64,000 nt of DNA from Tabrizicola piscis. Its GTDB lineage: Bacteria > Pseudomonadota > Alphaproteobacteria > Rhodobacterales > Rhodobacteraceae. The stretch is from positions 1,718,001 to 1,782,000 of the forward strand of contig NZ_CP034328.1 in NCBI RefSeq assembly GCF_003940805.1. The letters are read 5' to 3'. The notes under the pieces are model-generated. The model was not told the origin of the DNA and made no database searches. It saw only the letters and a list, made by a program, of their open reading frames with translations. The position numbers and the translations under genes are program-made. Of this stretch, positions 8,911-18,800 are shown one piece after another. Positions within the stretch are counted from its first letter, which is position 1. Each line of letters starts with the position of its first letter.

Positions 8911-11031
8911 TTACGGCCGCTTGGTCAAATCCCGATGACGCGAGATTTGCGCCACGTCCGTCTCGGCCTCAAGCGCGGTCATGACCATATGAAGATGTTC
9001 AACATCGCGCAGATCCACGTCAATGATAAGGCGATAGAAATCCGGTTTGCGATCCGTAAACCGCAGGTCCGAGATATTGGCCTTCTGCTCTCCGATCAAG
9101 GTGCAGATGCGGCCCAGCACGCCCGCATCGTTCGAGATCGTGACATCCAGCGAGATTGTGAACACCGGGGCATGCCGACCGGAATGCCAGTGCAGATCAA
9201 CCCAGCGCTGGGTCTGATCCTCAAACTCCTCCAGCGCGGGGCAGTCGATGGCGTGCACAACAACGCCCTGACCGCGATAGGTGATGCCGACGATGCGTTC
9301 GCCCGGAACCGGCTGGCAGCATTGAGCGCGCTTGAAGCTCTGGTCGGCGGTCAGACCGACGACGGGGCGCTTGGCATCCACTTCCTCGGCCGTGGCCTGC
9401 GCAAGGTCGGGGTAAAGCGTTTCGACGATCCGCCGCGCCGGCATTTCGGCTGATCCAATGCGGGCCAGCAGGTCATTTTCATCCGACAGCCCCAGCATCT
9501 TGGCCGCCGTGCGCAGGGCCTTGTCGGTGGCCTTCTTGCCAACATGGTCAAAGGCCGCGCGGGCCAGTTCCTGCCCCAGCTTTACGAAGCGGCCCCGGTC
9601 TTCTTCGCGCAAGGACCGCCGGATCGCCGCCTTGGCCCGGCCCGTCGTGACGATGTCGATCCAGCTGGATTGCGGGCGCTGACCTTCTGCCGTGATGATC
9701 TCCACCGACTGGCCGTTCTTCAGGCGGGTCCACAAGGGCACGCGAATGCCGTCTATCTTGGCCGAAACGCAGGAATTGCCGATCCGGGTGTGGATGGCAT
9801 AGGCGTAATCCAGGGGCGTGGCCCCACGCGGCAGCTGGATCACGTCGCCCTTGGGCGTGAAGCAGAAGACTTGGTCGGAATACATCTCAAGCTTGACGTT
9901 TTCCAGAAACTCATCCGTGTCGCCTTCGTCCAGCCGTTCAGTCAGGGTGGCGATCCACTTGGCCGGATCGACGGCAAAGGGGTTCTTTGCCCGCACGCCT
10001 TCACGGTACGACCAATGCGCGGCAACCCCGGCCTCGGCCACCTCGTGCATCTCGCGCGTGCGGATCTGGATTTCCACCCGCTTGCCGTCACGCCCCGATA
10101 CCGTGGTGTGGATCGACCGGTAGCCGTTCGTTTTCGGCTGGCTGATGTAGTCCTTGAACCGGCCCGGCACCGCGCGCCAGCGTTGGTGGATCACGCCCAG
10201 AATGCGGTAGCAGTCCTGCACCGACCCGCAGATGACGCGGAAGCCGTAGATGTCGGACAGCCGGCTGAACGCCAGATCCTTCTCCTGCATCTTGCGCCAG
10301 ATGGAGTAGGGCTTTTTCGCGCGGCCATAGACATCGGCCTCGATCTGGGCCTTCTCCAACTCGTGCCGGATGTCGGCGGTGATCTTGTGGACCACATCGC
10401 CGGATTCCTTCTGCAGCGTCACGAAGCGGCGCATGATCGAATTGCGCGCCTCGGGGTTGAGGACCTTGAAGGACAGATCCTCCAACTCCTCGCGCATCCA
10501 CTGCATACCCATCCGCCCGGCCAATGGAGCAAATATCTCCATCGTCTCGCGCGCTTTCTGGGCCTGCTTTTCCGGGTTCATCGACTTGATGGTCCGCATG
10601 TTGTGCAGACGGTCGCCCAGCTTGACCAAAATGACCCGCAGGTCCTTGGACATTGCCATGAAAAGCTTGCGGAAGTTTTCGGCCTGCTGGCTTTCGGTCG
10701 AGGACAGCTGCAGGTTGGTCAGCTTGGTCACACCGTCAACAAGCTCTGCCACTTCATCGCCGAACAGGCTGGCAACCTCGGTGTAGGTGGACCGGGTGTC
10801 TTCGATCGTGTCATGCAGCAGGGCGGTGATGATCGTCGCATCATCCAGCCGCTGTTCCGTCAGGATTGCGGCCACGGCGACAGGGTGGGTGAAATAGGGC
10901 TCGCCCGATTTCCGCATCTGGCCGTCATGCATCTTGAACCCGTAGGCATAGGCCTTCCGGATCAGATCGGCATTGCTGCGCGGGTTGTAATTGCGAACCA
11001 GGGCGATGAGGTCTTCGACGTCGATCATCAC
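8911..11031 (-). CDS. spoT: Bifunctional (p)ppGpp synthetase/hydrolase (RelA/SpoT homologue)
   Basis: The stringent-response enzyme that makes and degrades (p)ppGpp; alphaproteobacteria usually carry one long Rsh protein. The 706 residues show, in order, the HD hydrolase domain (ALLHDTIEDT), the synthetase domain (YGRAKKPYSIWRKMQ, SDIYGFRVI), a TGS domain (CFTPKGDVIQLPRGATPLDY), a helical linker and a C-terminal ACT domain. Both enzymatic domains keep their core motifs, so it should be bifunctional. It follows rpoZ by 24 bases, the usual rpoZ-spoT pairing. Confidence 0.96.
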   Translation of the reverse strand: MMIDVEDLIALVRNYNPRSNADLIRKAYAYGFKMHDGQMRKSGEPYFTHPVAVAAILTEQRLDDATIITALLHDTIEDTRSTYTEVASLFGDEVAELVDGVTKLTNLQLSSTESQQAENFRKLFMAMSKDLRVILVKLGDRLHNMRTIKSMNPEKQAQKARETMEIFAPLAGRMGMQWMREELEDLSFKVLNPEARNSIMRRFVTLQKESGDVVHKITADIRHELEKAQIEADVYGRAKKPYSIWRKMQEKDLAFSRLSDIYGFRVICGSVQDCYRILGVIHQRWRAVPGRFKDYISQPKTNGYRSIHTTVSGRDGKRVEIQIRTREMHEVAEAGVAAHWSYREGVRAKNPFAVDPAKWIATLTERLDEGDTDEFLENVKLEMYSDQVFCFTPKGDVIQLPRGATPLDYAYAIHTRIGNSCVSAKIDGIRVPLWTRLKNGQSVEIITAEGQRPQSSWIDIVTTGRAKAAIRRSLREEDRGRFVKLGQELARAAFDHVGKKATDKALRTAAKMLGLSDENDLLARIGSAEMPARRIVETLYPDLAQATAEEVDAKRPVVGLTADQSFKRAQCCQPVPGERIVGITYRGQGVVVHAIDCPALEEFEDQTQRWVDLHWHSGRHAPVFTISLDVTISNDAGVLGRICTLIGEQKANISDLRFTDRKPDFYRLIIDVDLRDVEHLHMVMTALEAETDVAQISRHRDLTKRP

Positions 11032-11055
11032 CGCCCCGCTTGCGGGTTTTCCGCC

Positions 11056-11409
11056 TTAAAGCTCGCCCTGGGCTTCCATCAGCGCGCGGAGCAGCTTTTC
11101 TTCCGACATGTCATCGACCATCGGCCGATCCATGTCACCGCCCATAAGAAGCGCCATCTGGTCATCTTCGGGCTCATCAACCTCGATCTGGGTCTGATGG
11201 CTTTCGATCATCCGTTCGCGCAGCACATCGGCCGACTGCGTTTCATCCGCAATCTCACGCAGGGCGACAACGGGGTTCTTGTCGTTGTCACGGTCGATCG
11301 TGATGGGCGAGCCGGACTGGATTTCGCGCGCCCGATGGGCGGCAAGCATCACCAGTTCGAACCGGTTCGGAACCTTGTCAACGCAATCTTCGACCGTTAC
11401 GCGGGCCAT
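11056..11409 (-). CDS. rpoZ: DNA-directed RNA polymerase subunit omega
   Basis: Small RNA polymerase subunit that chaperones beta' and forms part of a ppGpp site. From ATG 11407-11409 the protein has 117 residues and begins [20 protein letters not shown], the standard family opening, with AAHRAREI following. An open frame continues upstream but lacks family similarity. The C-terminus is an acidic extension typical of Rhodobacteraceae. First gene of the minus-strand housekeeping run. Confidence 0.96.
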   Translation of the reverse strand: MARVTVEDCVDKVPNRFELVMLAAHRAREIQSGSPITIDRDNDKNPVVALREIADETQSADVLRERMIESHQTQIEVDEPEDDQMALLMGGDMDRPMVDDMSEEKLLRALMEAQGEL

Positions 11410-11494
11410 GAGGGAACTCCAATCCGGAAGTTTCGCTGGAAGTGGCCTATTTAGGCGCTTGGGCTGGCGGTGACAAGCGCTGAATCGCAGCAAA

Positions 11495-12073
11495 TCAAAG
11501 CGGTTTCACGGCCTCACGGTCAGCCGCTGGCAGGGCATCCAGCATTTGCAACACGGTCAGACCGGTGCGCGGATGCACCCAATCAGGTGCCACATCGGCC
11601 AACGGGACGAGGACGAAGGCCCGGTCCTGCAGCCGCGGATGTGGCAGGATCAGTTGGTCAGGCGTGGTGCGGATCTGCGCTTCGGGCGCCAGCGCACGCC
11701 AGGAATCCTGCGTCTTGGTGTCGGGAAGAACCGAATCGCCCATCGCCAAAAGGTCGATATCCAGCGTCCGCATCCCCCAGCGTTGCAGGCGTTTGCGGCC
11801 AAATCTGGCCTCGACACGGTGCAGGCAGGCCAAAAGTGACGCTAGGTCACCTGGCTCTTTTCGATGGATGACCGCTGCCGCGTTCACATAATCCGGTCCG
11901 GCGCCCGCCGGAAAACAGGGCGTGGCGAAAAATCGGCTAAGGGCAAGTACGGTAACGCCTTCCTCGGCAAGAGCGGCGACCGCCGCGCGCAACGTCTCTC
12001 CCGGGTCCTGTCCGTCGAACGGCAGATTCGCGCCCAGCGCAATCAGAGATTGTCCAGAATTTCCGCAATACAC
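11495..12073 (-). CDS. folK: 2-amino-4-hydroxy-6-hydroxymethyldihydropteridine pyrophosphokinase
   Basis: HPPK transfers pyrophosphate from ATP to 6-hydroxymethyl-dihydropterin in folate synthesis. Motifs seen: [10 protein letters not shown] at the N-terminus, [43 protein letters not shown] (the catalytic Asp pair in DIDLL, split here for length) and [13 protein letters not shown] near the end. No ATG is in frame; a GTG at 12071-12073 behind GGGAAG is the likeliest start (192 residues), a GTG at 12130 the alternative. The start is uncertain, the identity is not. Confidence 0.9.
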   Translation of the reverse strand: MYCGNSGQSLIALGANLPFDGQDPGETLRAAVAALAEEGVTVLALSRFFATPCFPAGAGPDYVNAAAVIHRKEPGDLASLLACLHRVEARFGRKRLQRWGMRTLDIDLLAMGDSVLPDTKTQDSWRALAPEAQIRTTPDQLILPHPRLQDRAFVLVPLADVAPDWVHPRTGLTVLQMLDALPAADREAVKPL

Positions 12074-12211
12074 GCAAAACTTCCCATAGTTGACTTGTCT
12101 GGCTGCGATTTCGGCTGATATTCGTTGCACGTTGGCTGGCGGACTTATCTACAGCACGTGATCCAGACACGGAAGTTCGATCAGCATAGCGTCTTTAAGG
12201 GGACCCACGGA

Positions 12212-12787
12212 ATGTTTTACAAGGACGAACGGCTTGCGCTGTTCATTGATGGCTCGAATCTTTACGCCGCCGCCAAGGCGCTGGGCTTCGACATCGACTA
12301 CAAGCTGCTGAGGATGGAGTTCATGCGTCGCGGCAAATTGCTGCGGGCCTTTTACTACACCGCGCTGCTGGAGAACGACGAATACTCGCCGATCCGGCCG
12401 CTGGTTGACTGGCTCCACTACAACGGCTTCACGATGCGCACGAAGCCCGCGAAGGAATATACCGACAGCCAGGGTCGCCGGAAGGTGAAGGGCAACATGG
12501 ACATCGAACTTTGCGTCGACGCCATGGAACTGGCAGCGCGGGTCGATCATGTGGTGCTGTTCTCTGGCGACGGCGATTTCCGTCCGCTGGTGGAAAGCCT
12601 GCAGCGGCAGGGCGTCCGGGTGTCGGTTGTGTCCACGATCCGCAGCCAACCGCCGATGATCGCAGATGAACTGCGCCGTCAGGCCGACAATTTCATTGAA
12701 CTGGACGAATTGCGCGAAGTCATTGGCCGTCCGCCGCGCGAACCGCGCCCGATGATGGACGAAGCCGCGGCGGTCGAGTCGAAGTGA
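12212..12787 (+). CDS. NYN domain-containing protein (LabA/DUF88 family)
   Basis: A 191-residue PIN-like NYN domain protein. The acidic metal-binding positions of the fold are visible: ALFIDGSNLY at the N-terminus, KGNMDIELCVDAM in the middle and LFSGDGDFRPLV followed by the strand VSVVSTI. NYN proteins are predicted or proven ribonucleases; LabA-like members act on RNA in varied settings. The start ATG is preceded by AAGGGGA at 12198-12204. It is divergent from folK. The RNA target is unknown. Confidence 0.85.
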   Translation: MFYKDERLALFIDGSNLYAAAKALGFDIDYKLLRMEFMRRGKLLRAFYYTALLENDEYSPIRPLVDWLHYNGFTMRTKPAKEYTDSQGRRKVKGNMDIELCVDAMELAARVDHVVLFSGDGDFRPLVESLQRQGVRVSVVSTIRSQPPMIADELRRQADNFIELDELREVIGRPPREPRPMMDEAAAVESK

Positions 12788-12809
12788 CACTGCCACAGGT
12801 CGCTGGGGG

Positions 12810-13235
12810 GTGATCGCGCTTGCCAGTCTGTTCGTCGCGGCCTTTCTGGCCGCGACTCCGGTTCCGTTCAACTCTGAAGTGCCCTTTATCGCCATGCAGG
12901 TCGCCGGGTGGTCCGCTGCCACACTTGTGGCAGTCGCCTCTGTCGGCAATGTGCTTGGGTCTTGCGTGACCTACGCGATGGGACGCGGCCTTGGCCACCT
13001 TCGCGACCACCCGCGCTTTCCGGTTCGCCCGGCCCAGATGGCCCGGGCCGAGGATTGGTTCCGCCGCTGGGGGCTGTGGTCGCTGCTGCTGGCCTGGGCC
13101 CCGGGGGGCGATGTGCTGGTCGCGGTTGCCGGTGTGCTGCGGGTGCCCTTCCCGGTCTTCCTGCTGCTGGTCGCGGTTGCCAAGACCGGCCGCTATGCAG
13201 TTCTGGCCCTTGTGACCGCCGCCGCGATGCCGTGA
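12810..13235 (+). CDS. YqaA family membrane protein (VTT/SNARE-associated type)
   Basis: A 141-residue protein with three to four hydrophobic segments. The opening FLAATPVPFNSEVPFIAMQ matches the PG/SE-type re-entrant loop of the YqaA branch of the VTT (DedA-like) family, and WAPGGDVLVAVAGVLRVP carries the second conserved loop. DedA relatives are implicated in lipid carrier scrambling; YqaA function is unproven. The start is a GTG (12810-12812) inside a run of six G that also serves as ribosome site, 22 bases after the NYN gene. Confidence 0.72.
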   Translation: MIALASLFVAAFLAATPVPFNSEVPFIAMQVAGWSAATLVAVASVGNVLGSCVTYAMGRGLGHLRDHPRFPVRPAQMARAEDWFRRWGLWSLLLAWAPGGDVLVAVAGVLRVPFPVFLLLVAVAKTGRYAVLALVTAAAMP

Positions 13236-13317
13236 CGCGATGCCATGACGGGCCAGTCGTGACTGGACCTTGCCCGGCGAAGCCCTTAATCCTGACCGTA
13301 GTCCAGACTGGGATCCC

Positions 13318-14271
13318 ATGGCCAAGCATCCTCCCCTGACCCTTTACCTTGCCGCCCCACGGGGCTTTTGCGCCGGCGTGGACCGCGCGATCAAGATCGT
13401 TGAAATGGCGATCCAGAAATGGGGCGCCCCGGTCTATGTCCGGCACGAGATCGTGCACAACAAGTTCGTGGTCGATGCCCTGCGCGCCCAAGGCGCGGTG
13501 TTCGTTGAAGAGCTGTCGGATTGCCCCGATGACCGCCCCGTCGTGTTCTCGGCGCATGGCGTGCCGAAATCCGTCCCGGCAGAGGCAGCCAACCGCCACA
13601 TGATCGCCGTCGATGCCACCTGCCCCCTGGTGACCAAAGTCCACAATGAGGCCGCGCGGCACCATGAGGCCGGCACCCAGATGATCTACATCGGCCACGA
13701 AGGCCACCCCGAGACGGTGGGGACCATGGGCCAGCTTCCCCCCGGTGAAGTGCTTCTGGTCGAAACCGTCGCCGATGTGGCGCGCCTGCAGGTCCGCGAC
13801 CCGGCAAAGCTTGCCTTCATCACCCAGACCACCCTGTCTGTCGACGACACCGCCGACATCGCCGCCGCCCTGAAAGCCCGGTTCCCGCTGATCAATGCGC
13901 CTGCGCATGACGACATCTGTTATGCCACCACCAACCGGCAGGCCGCCGTCAAGGCCGTCGCGCCGAAGATCGACGCGCTTTTGGTCATCGGCGCGCCGAA
14001 TTCGTCGAACTCCAAACGACTGGTTGAGGTGGGCTCGGCGGCAGGCTGCGGCTATTCGATGCTGATCCAGCGCGCGGCCGATATCGACTGGCGCGCCCTT
14101 GAAACTGCCCGCGCGATTGGCCTGACCGCTGGGGCTTCGGCCCCAGAGGTGCTGGTGAATGAAGTGATCGACGCCTTCCGCGCCCGGTTCGATGTGACGG
14201 TGGAACTGGTCGAAACCGCTGTCGAGGACGTCGAATTCAAGGTCCCGAAAATCCTGCGCGAACCGGCATGA
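13318..14271 (+). CDS. ispH: 4-hydroxy-3-methylbut-2-enyl diphosphate reductase
   Basis: Last enzyme of the MEP isoprenoid pathway; reduces HMBPP to IPP and DMAPP using a [4Fe-4S] cluster. From ATG 13318 the protein has 317 residues. The three cluster cysteines are seen in [11 protein letters not shown] (C18), [11 protein letters not shown] and [11 protein letters not shown]; the substrate-contact motifs HGVPKS, TQTTLS and [10 protein letters not shown] are intact. An ATG 16 codons upstream is in frame but falls before the family start. The stop overlaps the next gene's ATG (14268-14271). Confidence 0.96.
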   Translation: MAKHPPLTLYLAAPRGFCAGVDRAIKIVEMAIQKWGAPVYVRHEIVHNKFVVDALRAQGAVFVEELSDCPDDRPVVFSAHGVPKSVPAEAANRHMIAVDATCPLVTKVHNEAARHHEAGTQMIYIGHEGHPETVGTMGQLPPGEVLLVETVADVARLQVRDPAKLAFITQTTLSVDDTADIAAALKARFPLINAPAHDDICYATTNRQAAVKAVAPKIDALLVIGAPNSSNSKRLVEVGSAAGCGYSMLIQRAADIDWRALETARAIGLTAGASAPEVLVNEVIDAFRARFDVTVELVETAVEDVEFKVPKILREPA

Positions 14272-14717
14272 TCGATTGGGTCACGTTCGAAGGTCGGGTA
14301 GAACCCCTGACCTGGGGACGGTCGACCTACACCATCCTCCGCCTGCCAAAGGATGCTGTCCAAGCCCTTGGCAGCTGTCGCCGCGTCGAGGGCGAGATTG
14401 CCGATCACCCGGTCAACCTTGCCCTGTCCCGCGCGCCGGTGGTGGAGGGGGTCTTTCTCTGGACCGGTGCAAGCCTTCTTGACAGGATCGGCATTCAGCC
14501 CGGCGACCCGGTCGAAGTGCGCCTGCGGCCCGCCCCGGACGACCGGGTTGATCTTGACCCGGACATCGAAGCCGCGCTTCGCAACGGCGGAGTGTTGGCC
14601 GCGTGGGAAGCACTGTCCCCCGGAAAGCGGCGCGGGTTGCTTTACCAGATCGCCACCGCCCGTACGGACCCGACGCGCCAGAAACGCATCGCAAGGCTTG
14701 TCGCCGATCTTGGCTGA
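14268..14717 (+). CDS. YdeI/OmpD-associated family protein (DUF1905-like N-terminus)
   Basis: A 149-residue protein with a DUF1905-like beta domain ([21 protein letters not shown] split over residues 6-26; ending in [11 protein letters not shown]) and a C-terminal helical YdeI tail ([18 protein letters not shown], then [15 protein letters not shown]). Members are annotated as bacteriocin-resistance or OmpD-associated proteins, but no mechanism is established. It is translationally coupled to ispH by an ATGA overlap. Confidence 0.8.
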   Translation: MIDWVTFEGRVEPLTWGRSTYTILRLPKDAVQALGSCRRVEGEIADHPVNLALSRAPVVEGVFLWTGASLLDRIGIQPGDPVEVRLRPAPDDRVDLDPDIEAALRNGGVLAAWEALSPGKRRGLLYQIATARTDPTRQKRIARLVADLG

Positions 14718-14792
14718 ACCGAGCGCTGTTGTCGCCCTTGCCGGGCAATTGAACCGCTTTCCATGCCCGACGCGCCACGGTACATGGGCCAC

Positions 14793-15254
14793 ATGACCGA
14801 TGATCGCCGCATCCCCCGCACCGCACTCCTGCTTGGCCTTGCCGGGCTGATCCCCTTCCTGTGGTCTGCTGCAACCCACTTGTCGCCTGATCTCTCTCGC
14901 TGGGCCGGACAGGTCCTGTCGCCCATGTTCCTTGGCGCGGTGGTCGGGGTGACTTATGGCACGGTGATCCTGTCCTTCATGTCCGGCGTTTTGTGGGGCT
15001 TTGCCACCAAGGCCGAAGGCACCGAAGCCGCCGTCGCCTATGGCCTGTCGGTGATCCCGGCGCTTTGGGTGTTCTTCATGGTCACCGACGCGTCAGCAAA
15101 CTCGACCATCTTCCTTGCAGCGGGGTTTGTGGGCCTGCTGCTGCTGGATGCCATGTATGCCGCCTGGGGTCTTGCCCCACGCTGGTGGCTGCGGCTGCGG
15201 GTCATGCTGACGGTCGTGGTTCTGGCCTGCCTCGCCATTCCGCTGCAGGTCTGA
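14793..15254 (+). CDS. DUF3429 domain membrane protein
   Basis: An inner-membrane protein of 153 residues with about five hydrophobic helices. The pattern [12 protein letters not shown], then [10 protein letters not shown], is typical of DUF3429 (the TMEM69-like family of unknown function). Three in-frame ATGs occur at 14763, 14784 and 14793; the last, giving [13 protein letters not shown], best fits the family length. It precedes rnhA by one base between stop and start and so is probably co-expressed. Confidence 0.78.
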   Translation: MTDDRRIPRTALLLGLAGLIPFLWSAATHLSPDLSRWAGQVLSPMFLGAVVGVTYGTVILSFMSGVLWGFATKAEGTEAAVAYGLSVIPALWVFFMVTDASANSTIFLAAGFVGLLLLDAMYAAWGLAPRWWLRLRVMLTVVVLACLAIPLQV

Positions 15255-15255
15255 C

Positions 15256-15714
15256 ATGCCCGACCTTTTCGCCTATACCGACGGTGCCTGTTCCGGCAAT
15301 CCCGGCCCCGGCGGCTGGGGCGTGCTGATGCTCGCGCGTGAGGGTGGCGTGGTCGTCAAGGAGCGTACCCTGCAGGGTGGCGAAGCGCTGACCACCAACA
15401 ACCGCATGGAACTGATGGCGGCGATCTCGGCGCTTGAGGCGCTGGCCCGGCCGTCCGAGATCACCATCGTCACCGACAGCGCCTATGTGAAGAACGGCAT
15501 CACCGAATGGATCGCCGGGTGGAAGCGCAAGGGCTGGCGCACGGCGGGTGGCCCCCCCGTCAAGAATGTGGAGCTTTGGCAACGGCTTGAGGCAGCACAG
15601 GCCCGCCACAAGGTGACATGGCGCTGGATCAAGGGCCACGCGGGCCACGCCGAAAACGAACGTGCTGACGAACTGGCGCGGGCGGGCATGGCACCCTTCA
15701 AGGTCTCGACATGA
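15256..15714 (+). CDS. rnhA: Ribonuclease HI
   Basis: Degrades the RNA strand of RNA-DNA hybrids. The 152 residues carry all active-site positions: D9 in [13 protein letters not shown]52 in NNRMELMA, D74 in VTDSAYV, H128 in [10 protein letters not shown] and D138 in RADELA. The length and the basic handle region (GWKRKGWRT) match the E. coli type. Its stop overlaps the ATG of the next gene (15711-15714). Confidence 0.97.
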   Translation: MPDLFAYTDGACSGNPGPGGWGVLMLAREGGVVVKERTLQGGEALTTNNRMELMAAISALEALARPSEITIVTDSAYVKNGITEWIAGWKRKGWRTAGGPPVKNVELWQRLEAAQARHKVTWRWIKGHAGHAENERADELARAGMAPFKVST

Positions 15715-16364
15715 CTGGATTTCCCGCCCTAACCCTGCTGACCGGGCTGGACTATGCGGCGGTTCTTGTCTTCGCCCTGACTGGCGCGCTTGCGGCAAGC
15801 CGGTCGCAGCTTGATATCGTCGGCTTCATCTTCATCGCCTGCCTGACGGCCGTTGGCGGCGGCACGATCCGCGACGCCATCCTGAACCGTGAGGTGTTCT
15901 GGGTGGCCGATCCGGTGAACCTTGCCGTGGCTGTCGTCGCGGCGATCATCGTCTTTTTCACCGCGCATCTGCTGGAAAGCCGCTATCGCGCGCTCTTGTG
16001 GTTCGACGCTTTCGCCCTTGCTGTCGCTGTCCCGGCCGGGGTGGCGGTGGCCTTGGCCGAAGGTCAAGGCTGGCCCGTCGTCCTAGTGATGGGAATGATC
16101 ACGGGCTGCATGGGCGGGCTGATGCGTGATGTGGTCTGCAACGAGGTCCCGCTGGTCCTGAAGCAGGGCGAGCTTTACGTCACCTGTGCCTTTGTCGGGG
16201 CATTGGGCGCAGTGTTTGCCGGGCAGGCCGACTTGCCGACGCCCATTGCCCTGCTGATCTGCGCAGCGCTGGTCTTTGTCCTGCGCGCGGGCAGCATCGC
16301 CCTTGGCTGGCGCCTTCCGGTCTATCGGTCCCAGCCCCCAAGCCCGGGCGCTCCGAAGCGTTAG
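15711..16364 (+). CDS. Trimeric intracellular cation (TRIC) channel family protein
   Basis: A 217-residue membrane protein built as the UPF0126/YicG duplication. Each half has three helices, with the signatures [14 protein letters not shown] in the first and [16 protein letters not shown] in the second. Prokaryotic TRIC proteins form trimeric potassium-permeable channels. It is coupled to rnhA by an ATGA overlap, which need not imply related function. No obvious regulation seen. Confidence 0.85.
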   Translation: MTGFPALTLLTGLDYAAVLVFALTGALAASRSQLDIVGFIFIACLTAVGGGTIRDAILNREVFWVADPVNLAVAVVAAIIVFFTAHLLESRYRALLWFDAFALAVAVPAGVAVALAEGQGWPVVLVMGMITGCMGGLMRDVVCNEVPLVLKQGELYVTCAFVGALGAVFAGQADLPTPIALLICAALVFVLRAGSIALGWRLPVYRSQPPSPGAPKR

Positions 16365-16507
16365 CGCTATGTGAACGAATGGTCTGATACCCCACCCCAA
16401 AGCCGCAACTCCAGCCGATCCGTATCGAGCAGCACCCCCTTGTCGCGTGACCTGGTACTTTGCCTGTCCGACTGACCCGAGTAGGAATCCCGGGCATGCC
16501 GAAACGC

Positions 16508-16537
16508 TTGATTGCGAATGAACATTCGCTTTATGCT
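16508..16537 (+). promoter_or_regulatory. Promoter and TetR-type operator of the regulator at 16544
   Basis: A -35 box TTGATT (16508-16513) and a -10 box TATGCT (16532-16537) are 18 bases apart. The spacer contains the perfect inverted repeat GCGAATG-AA-CATTCGC (16514-16529), of the size and form bound by TetR dimers. Transcription would begin near 16544, which is the ATG itself, so the mRNA may be leaderless. Autorepression is inferred from position, not shown. Confidence 0.68.
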
Positions 16538-16543
16538 TTGATC

Positions 16544-17044
16544 ATGCCGCGCACCAAGACCATTTCCGACGCATCCGTTTTTGCCACAGTCCGGCAGATG
16601 CTGGCGACCGGCGGTGACAAGGCGGTGTCCTTTGCCAAGGTCGCCGCCGCCACCGGCCTTGCCGCCCCCACGCTTGTGCAGCGTTTCGGCAGCCGTGACG
16701 GCATGGTGCGCGCCGCCCGCCAAGCTGCGTGGGAGGCGCTTGAGGCGCAAACCGCCGACGCAATCGCCAAGACCGCCGACAAAGGACCGCAAGCCCTGCT
16801 GAAAGCCATCGGCCCGGTTGATGCAGCGGCCATCGCCGCCGACCTGCGGGACCCGGACCTTGCCCAACGTGCCGCCGCTTGGCGCGCGACGCTGGAATCC
16901 GCGCTGTCGCTGCGCCTTGGCACTGGACCGAAGGCGCGCGAAACCGCGGCGCTTTTGTTCGCTGTCTGGCAAGGTCAGGCAATCTGGGACGCGACGGGCG
17001 CCAGTGGCTTTCGCCTCAAGGACGCGGTGAAACGGCTTACTTGA
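16544..17044 (+). CDS. TetR family transcriptional regulator
   Basis: A 166-residue regulator. The N-terminal helix-turn-helix covers about residues 8-55 (SFAKVAAATGLAAPTLVQRFGSRDGMV, recognition helix near PTLVQRF), followed by an all-helical ligand domain. It is short for the family. ATG 16544 is chosen because it opens the DNA-binding domain at the usual distance and because the promoter and operator directly precede it. An in-frame ATG at 16496 lies upstream of that promoter. The gene ends tail to tail with the small membrane protein, overlapping it by 8 bases. Confidence 0.82.
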   Translation: MPRTKTISDASVFATVRQMLATGGDKAVSFAKVAAATGLAAPTLVQRFGSRDGMVRAARQAAWEALEAQTADAIAKTADKGPQALLKAIGPVDAAAIAADLRDPDLAQRAAAWRATLESALSLRLGTGPKARETAALLFAVWQGQAIWDATGASGFRLKDAVKRLT

Positions 17045-17270
17045 TCCAGGTTTTCCAGGCCCAGATCAGGACCAGCGCGCCCAGCAGCGCACCGACAAAA
17101 CCTGCGCCGACCCCGGCCATCATCACCAACCCGCGCAGCACCAGCCCGCCGATCAGGGCGCCAAGCACCCCAAGGGCTATCGTCGACGGCGTATCAAGAT
17201 CAACTTTAAGGATGCGCGTCGCCAGAAACCCGACCGCCACCCCCACGATCAGAAGCCAGATGAACGGCAT
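17037..17270 (-). CDS. GlsB/YeaQ/YmgE family stress-response membrane protein
   Basis: A 77-residue protein that is almost wholly hydrophobic, with three predicted membrane helices and the glycine-rich motif LGALIGGLVLRGL typical of transglycosylase-associated (GlsB/YeaQ) proteins. Homologues are induced by general stress, but the mechanism is unknown. ATG 17268-17270 starts the family match; an upstream open extension is not conserved in style. It converges on the TetR gene. Confidence 0.8.
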   Translation of the reverse strand: MPFIWLLIVGVAVGFLATRILKVDLDTPSTIALGVLGALIGGLVLRGLVMMAGVGAGFVGALLGALVLIWAWKTWIK

Positions 17271-17391
17271 GTCACCCCTCCCCGTGCTGTCATGTGACAT
17301 ATGGGGGCCTCGTGCCCGCAACACCAGCCATCCAGCCCGAAGATTTCACGACTGCACGAGGTGAAGCCATCGTTGGCCTCACTGCGGCTTT

Positions 17392-18300
17392 TCAACGATC
17401 CTCGCCCTGCAACCGGTCGGGCAGAGCAAGCCCCCGCAGCACCTCGGTTGCGGGAATGGGGCGCTTGCCTTCACGCTGCGCCTCGGTGATCTCCACCGCG
17501 CCCGAACCACAAGCGATGGTAAAGCCATGCAGCACTTCGCCCGGCGCTCCCTGCCCTGCCGCAAGCCGGGACCGCAGCAGTTTTACCCTTTCGCCGTTCA
17601 CGTCGATCCACGCCCCCGGAAACGGCGAAAGGCCGCGGATCAGCCGGTCCACCTCGACCGCGGGCTTCCGGAAATCCACCCGCGCCTCGGCCTTGTCGAT
17701 CTTCGCGGCATAAGTCACGCCCTCCGCCCCCTGCGCAGTGGCGGGCAAGCCCGGAAGCCCTTCCAGAGCCTGGCAGATCAGCCGCGCGCCCATCTCGCTT
17801 AGCCGGTCGTGCAGGTCGGCCGTCGTTTCCTCGGGCCCAATTGCCGTCGCCTCGCGCAGAAGCACTGGGCCGGTGTCCAGCCCCGCTTCCATCTGCATGA
17901 TGCAGACCCCGGTCTCGGCATCCCCCGCCATGATGGCACGGTGGATCGGTGCCGCCCCACGCCAGCGCGGCAAAAGGCTGGCGTGGATATTCAGGCACCC
18001 AAGCCGCGGCGCGTCCAGCACGGCCTGTGGCAGGATCAGGCCATAGGCCACCACCACAGCCACATCCGCCTGCAGGTCGGCGAACGCCTTTGCTGCATCT
18101 TCGCTGCGCAGCGAAACCGGATGGCGCACCGTCAACCCCAACGCCTCGGCCCGGGCCTGCACAGGGCTTGGCCGATCTGCCTTGCCCCGCCCGGCCGGAC
18201 GCGGTGGCTGGCAATAGACCGCAACAATCTCATGCGCCTGATGCAGCGCTTCGAGAACCGGCACTGAAAATTCCGGCGTTCCCATGAAAATGATTTTCAC
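17392..18300 (-). CDS. fmt: Methionyl-tRNA formyltransferase
   Basis: Formylates initiator Met-tRNA using 10-formyl-tetrahydrofolate. The 302-residue protein begins [16 protein letters not shown], has the catalytic [16 protein letters not shown] and the following [17 protein letters not shown] with its active-site Asp, and a C-terminal OB-fold domain. Its ATG overlaps the stop of the degenerate deformylase by four bases (18297-18300), so initiator formylation and deformylation genes are co-translated. Confidence 0.96.
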   Translation of the reverse strand: MKIIFMGTPEFSVPVLEALHQAHEIVAVYCQPPRPAGRGKADRPSPVQARAEALGLTVRHPVSLRSEDAAKAFADLQADVAVVVAYGLILPQAVLDAPRLGCLNIHASLLPRWRGAAPIHRAIMAGDAETGVCIMQMEAGLDTGPVLLREATAIGPEETTADLHDRLSEMGARLICQALEGLPGLPATAQGAEGVTYAAKIDKAEARVDFRKPAVEVDRLIRGLSPFPGAWIDVNGERVKLLRSRLAAGQGAPGEVLHGFTIACGSGAVEITEAQREGKRPIPATEVLRGLALPDRLQGEDR

Positions 18301-18800
18301 TGCAACCGCCTCAACTTCTCTGCCTTTGCGATCAGCATCTTGCGTTTCAGCGGCGACAGATGGTCAAAGTACATCTTCCCCGCCAGATGGTCGATCTGGT
18401 GCTGAACGCTGGTCGCCCACAGGCCAACGAAATCCCGCTCTTCCAACTGGCCCTGTTCATTCAGGAACCGCACTGTCACCGCGCGAGGCCGCTTCACCAC
18501 CGCCGACACGCCCGGCAGGTTGGGCGATGCCTCCTCATGCTCACGGAACTGGCCGCTGGCATGCAGCACTTCGGGGTTGGCCAGTCGCACGGCTTGCCCC
18601 CGGCTGTCAGAGCAGTCAACCACGGCAAGCCGCAGCGCCACCCCGATCTGCACTGCCGCAAGTCCGTAGCCCGGCATTGCATCCATCGTGTCGATCATGT
18701 CGGCCCAAAGCGCGCGCACGGTATCGGTCACCTCGGCCACATCGGCGGCTGGCTTGCGCAAGATCGGGTCCGGCCAGGGCAGGCAACGGCGCACTGTCAT
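18297..18800 (-). CDS. Peptide deformylase-like protein lacking catalytic residues
   Basis: The third deformylase paralogue in the def-def-def-fmt operon, 167 residues. Motif 1 (GYGLAAVQ, residues 44-51) is kept. Motif 2, normally EGCLS with the metal-binding Cys, reads EASPN with Ser at 92. Motif 3, normally HExDH, reads HQIDH (134-138), so the catalytic Glu is Gln. The Cys ligand and the general base are therefore both lost while the fold appears intact. It is probably a pseudoenzyme, perhaps binding a partner deformylase or the ribosome; this is inference. Start and stop both overlap neighbours by ATGA. Confidence 0.85.
   Translation of the reverse strand: MTVRRCLPWPDPILRKPAADVAEVTDTVRALWADMIDTMDAMPGYGLAAVQIGVALRLAVVDCSDSRGQAVRLANPEVLHASGQFREHEEASPNLPGVSAVVKRPRAVTVRFLNEQGQLEERDFVGLWATSVQHQIDHLAGKMYFDHLSPLKRKMLIAKAEKLRRLQ

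Noticed and set aside
9544..11454. Very long open frame antisense to rsh
   Set aside because: A GC-rich third-position shadow: His/Arg/Pro/Gly-rich translation with no domain, opposite a clear RelA/SpoT gene.
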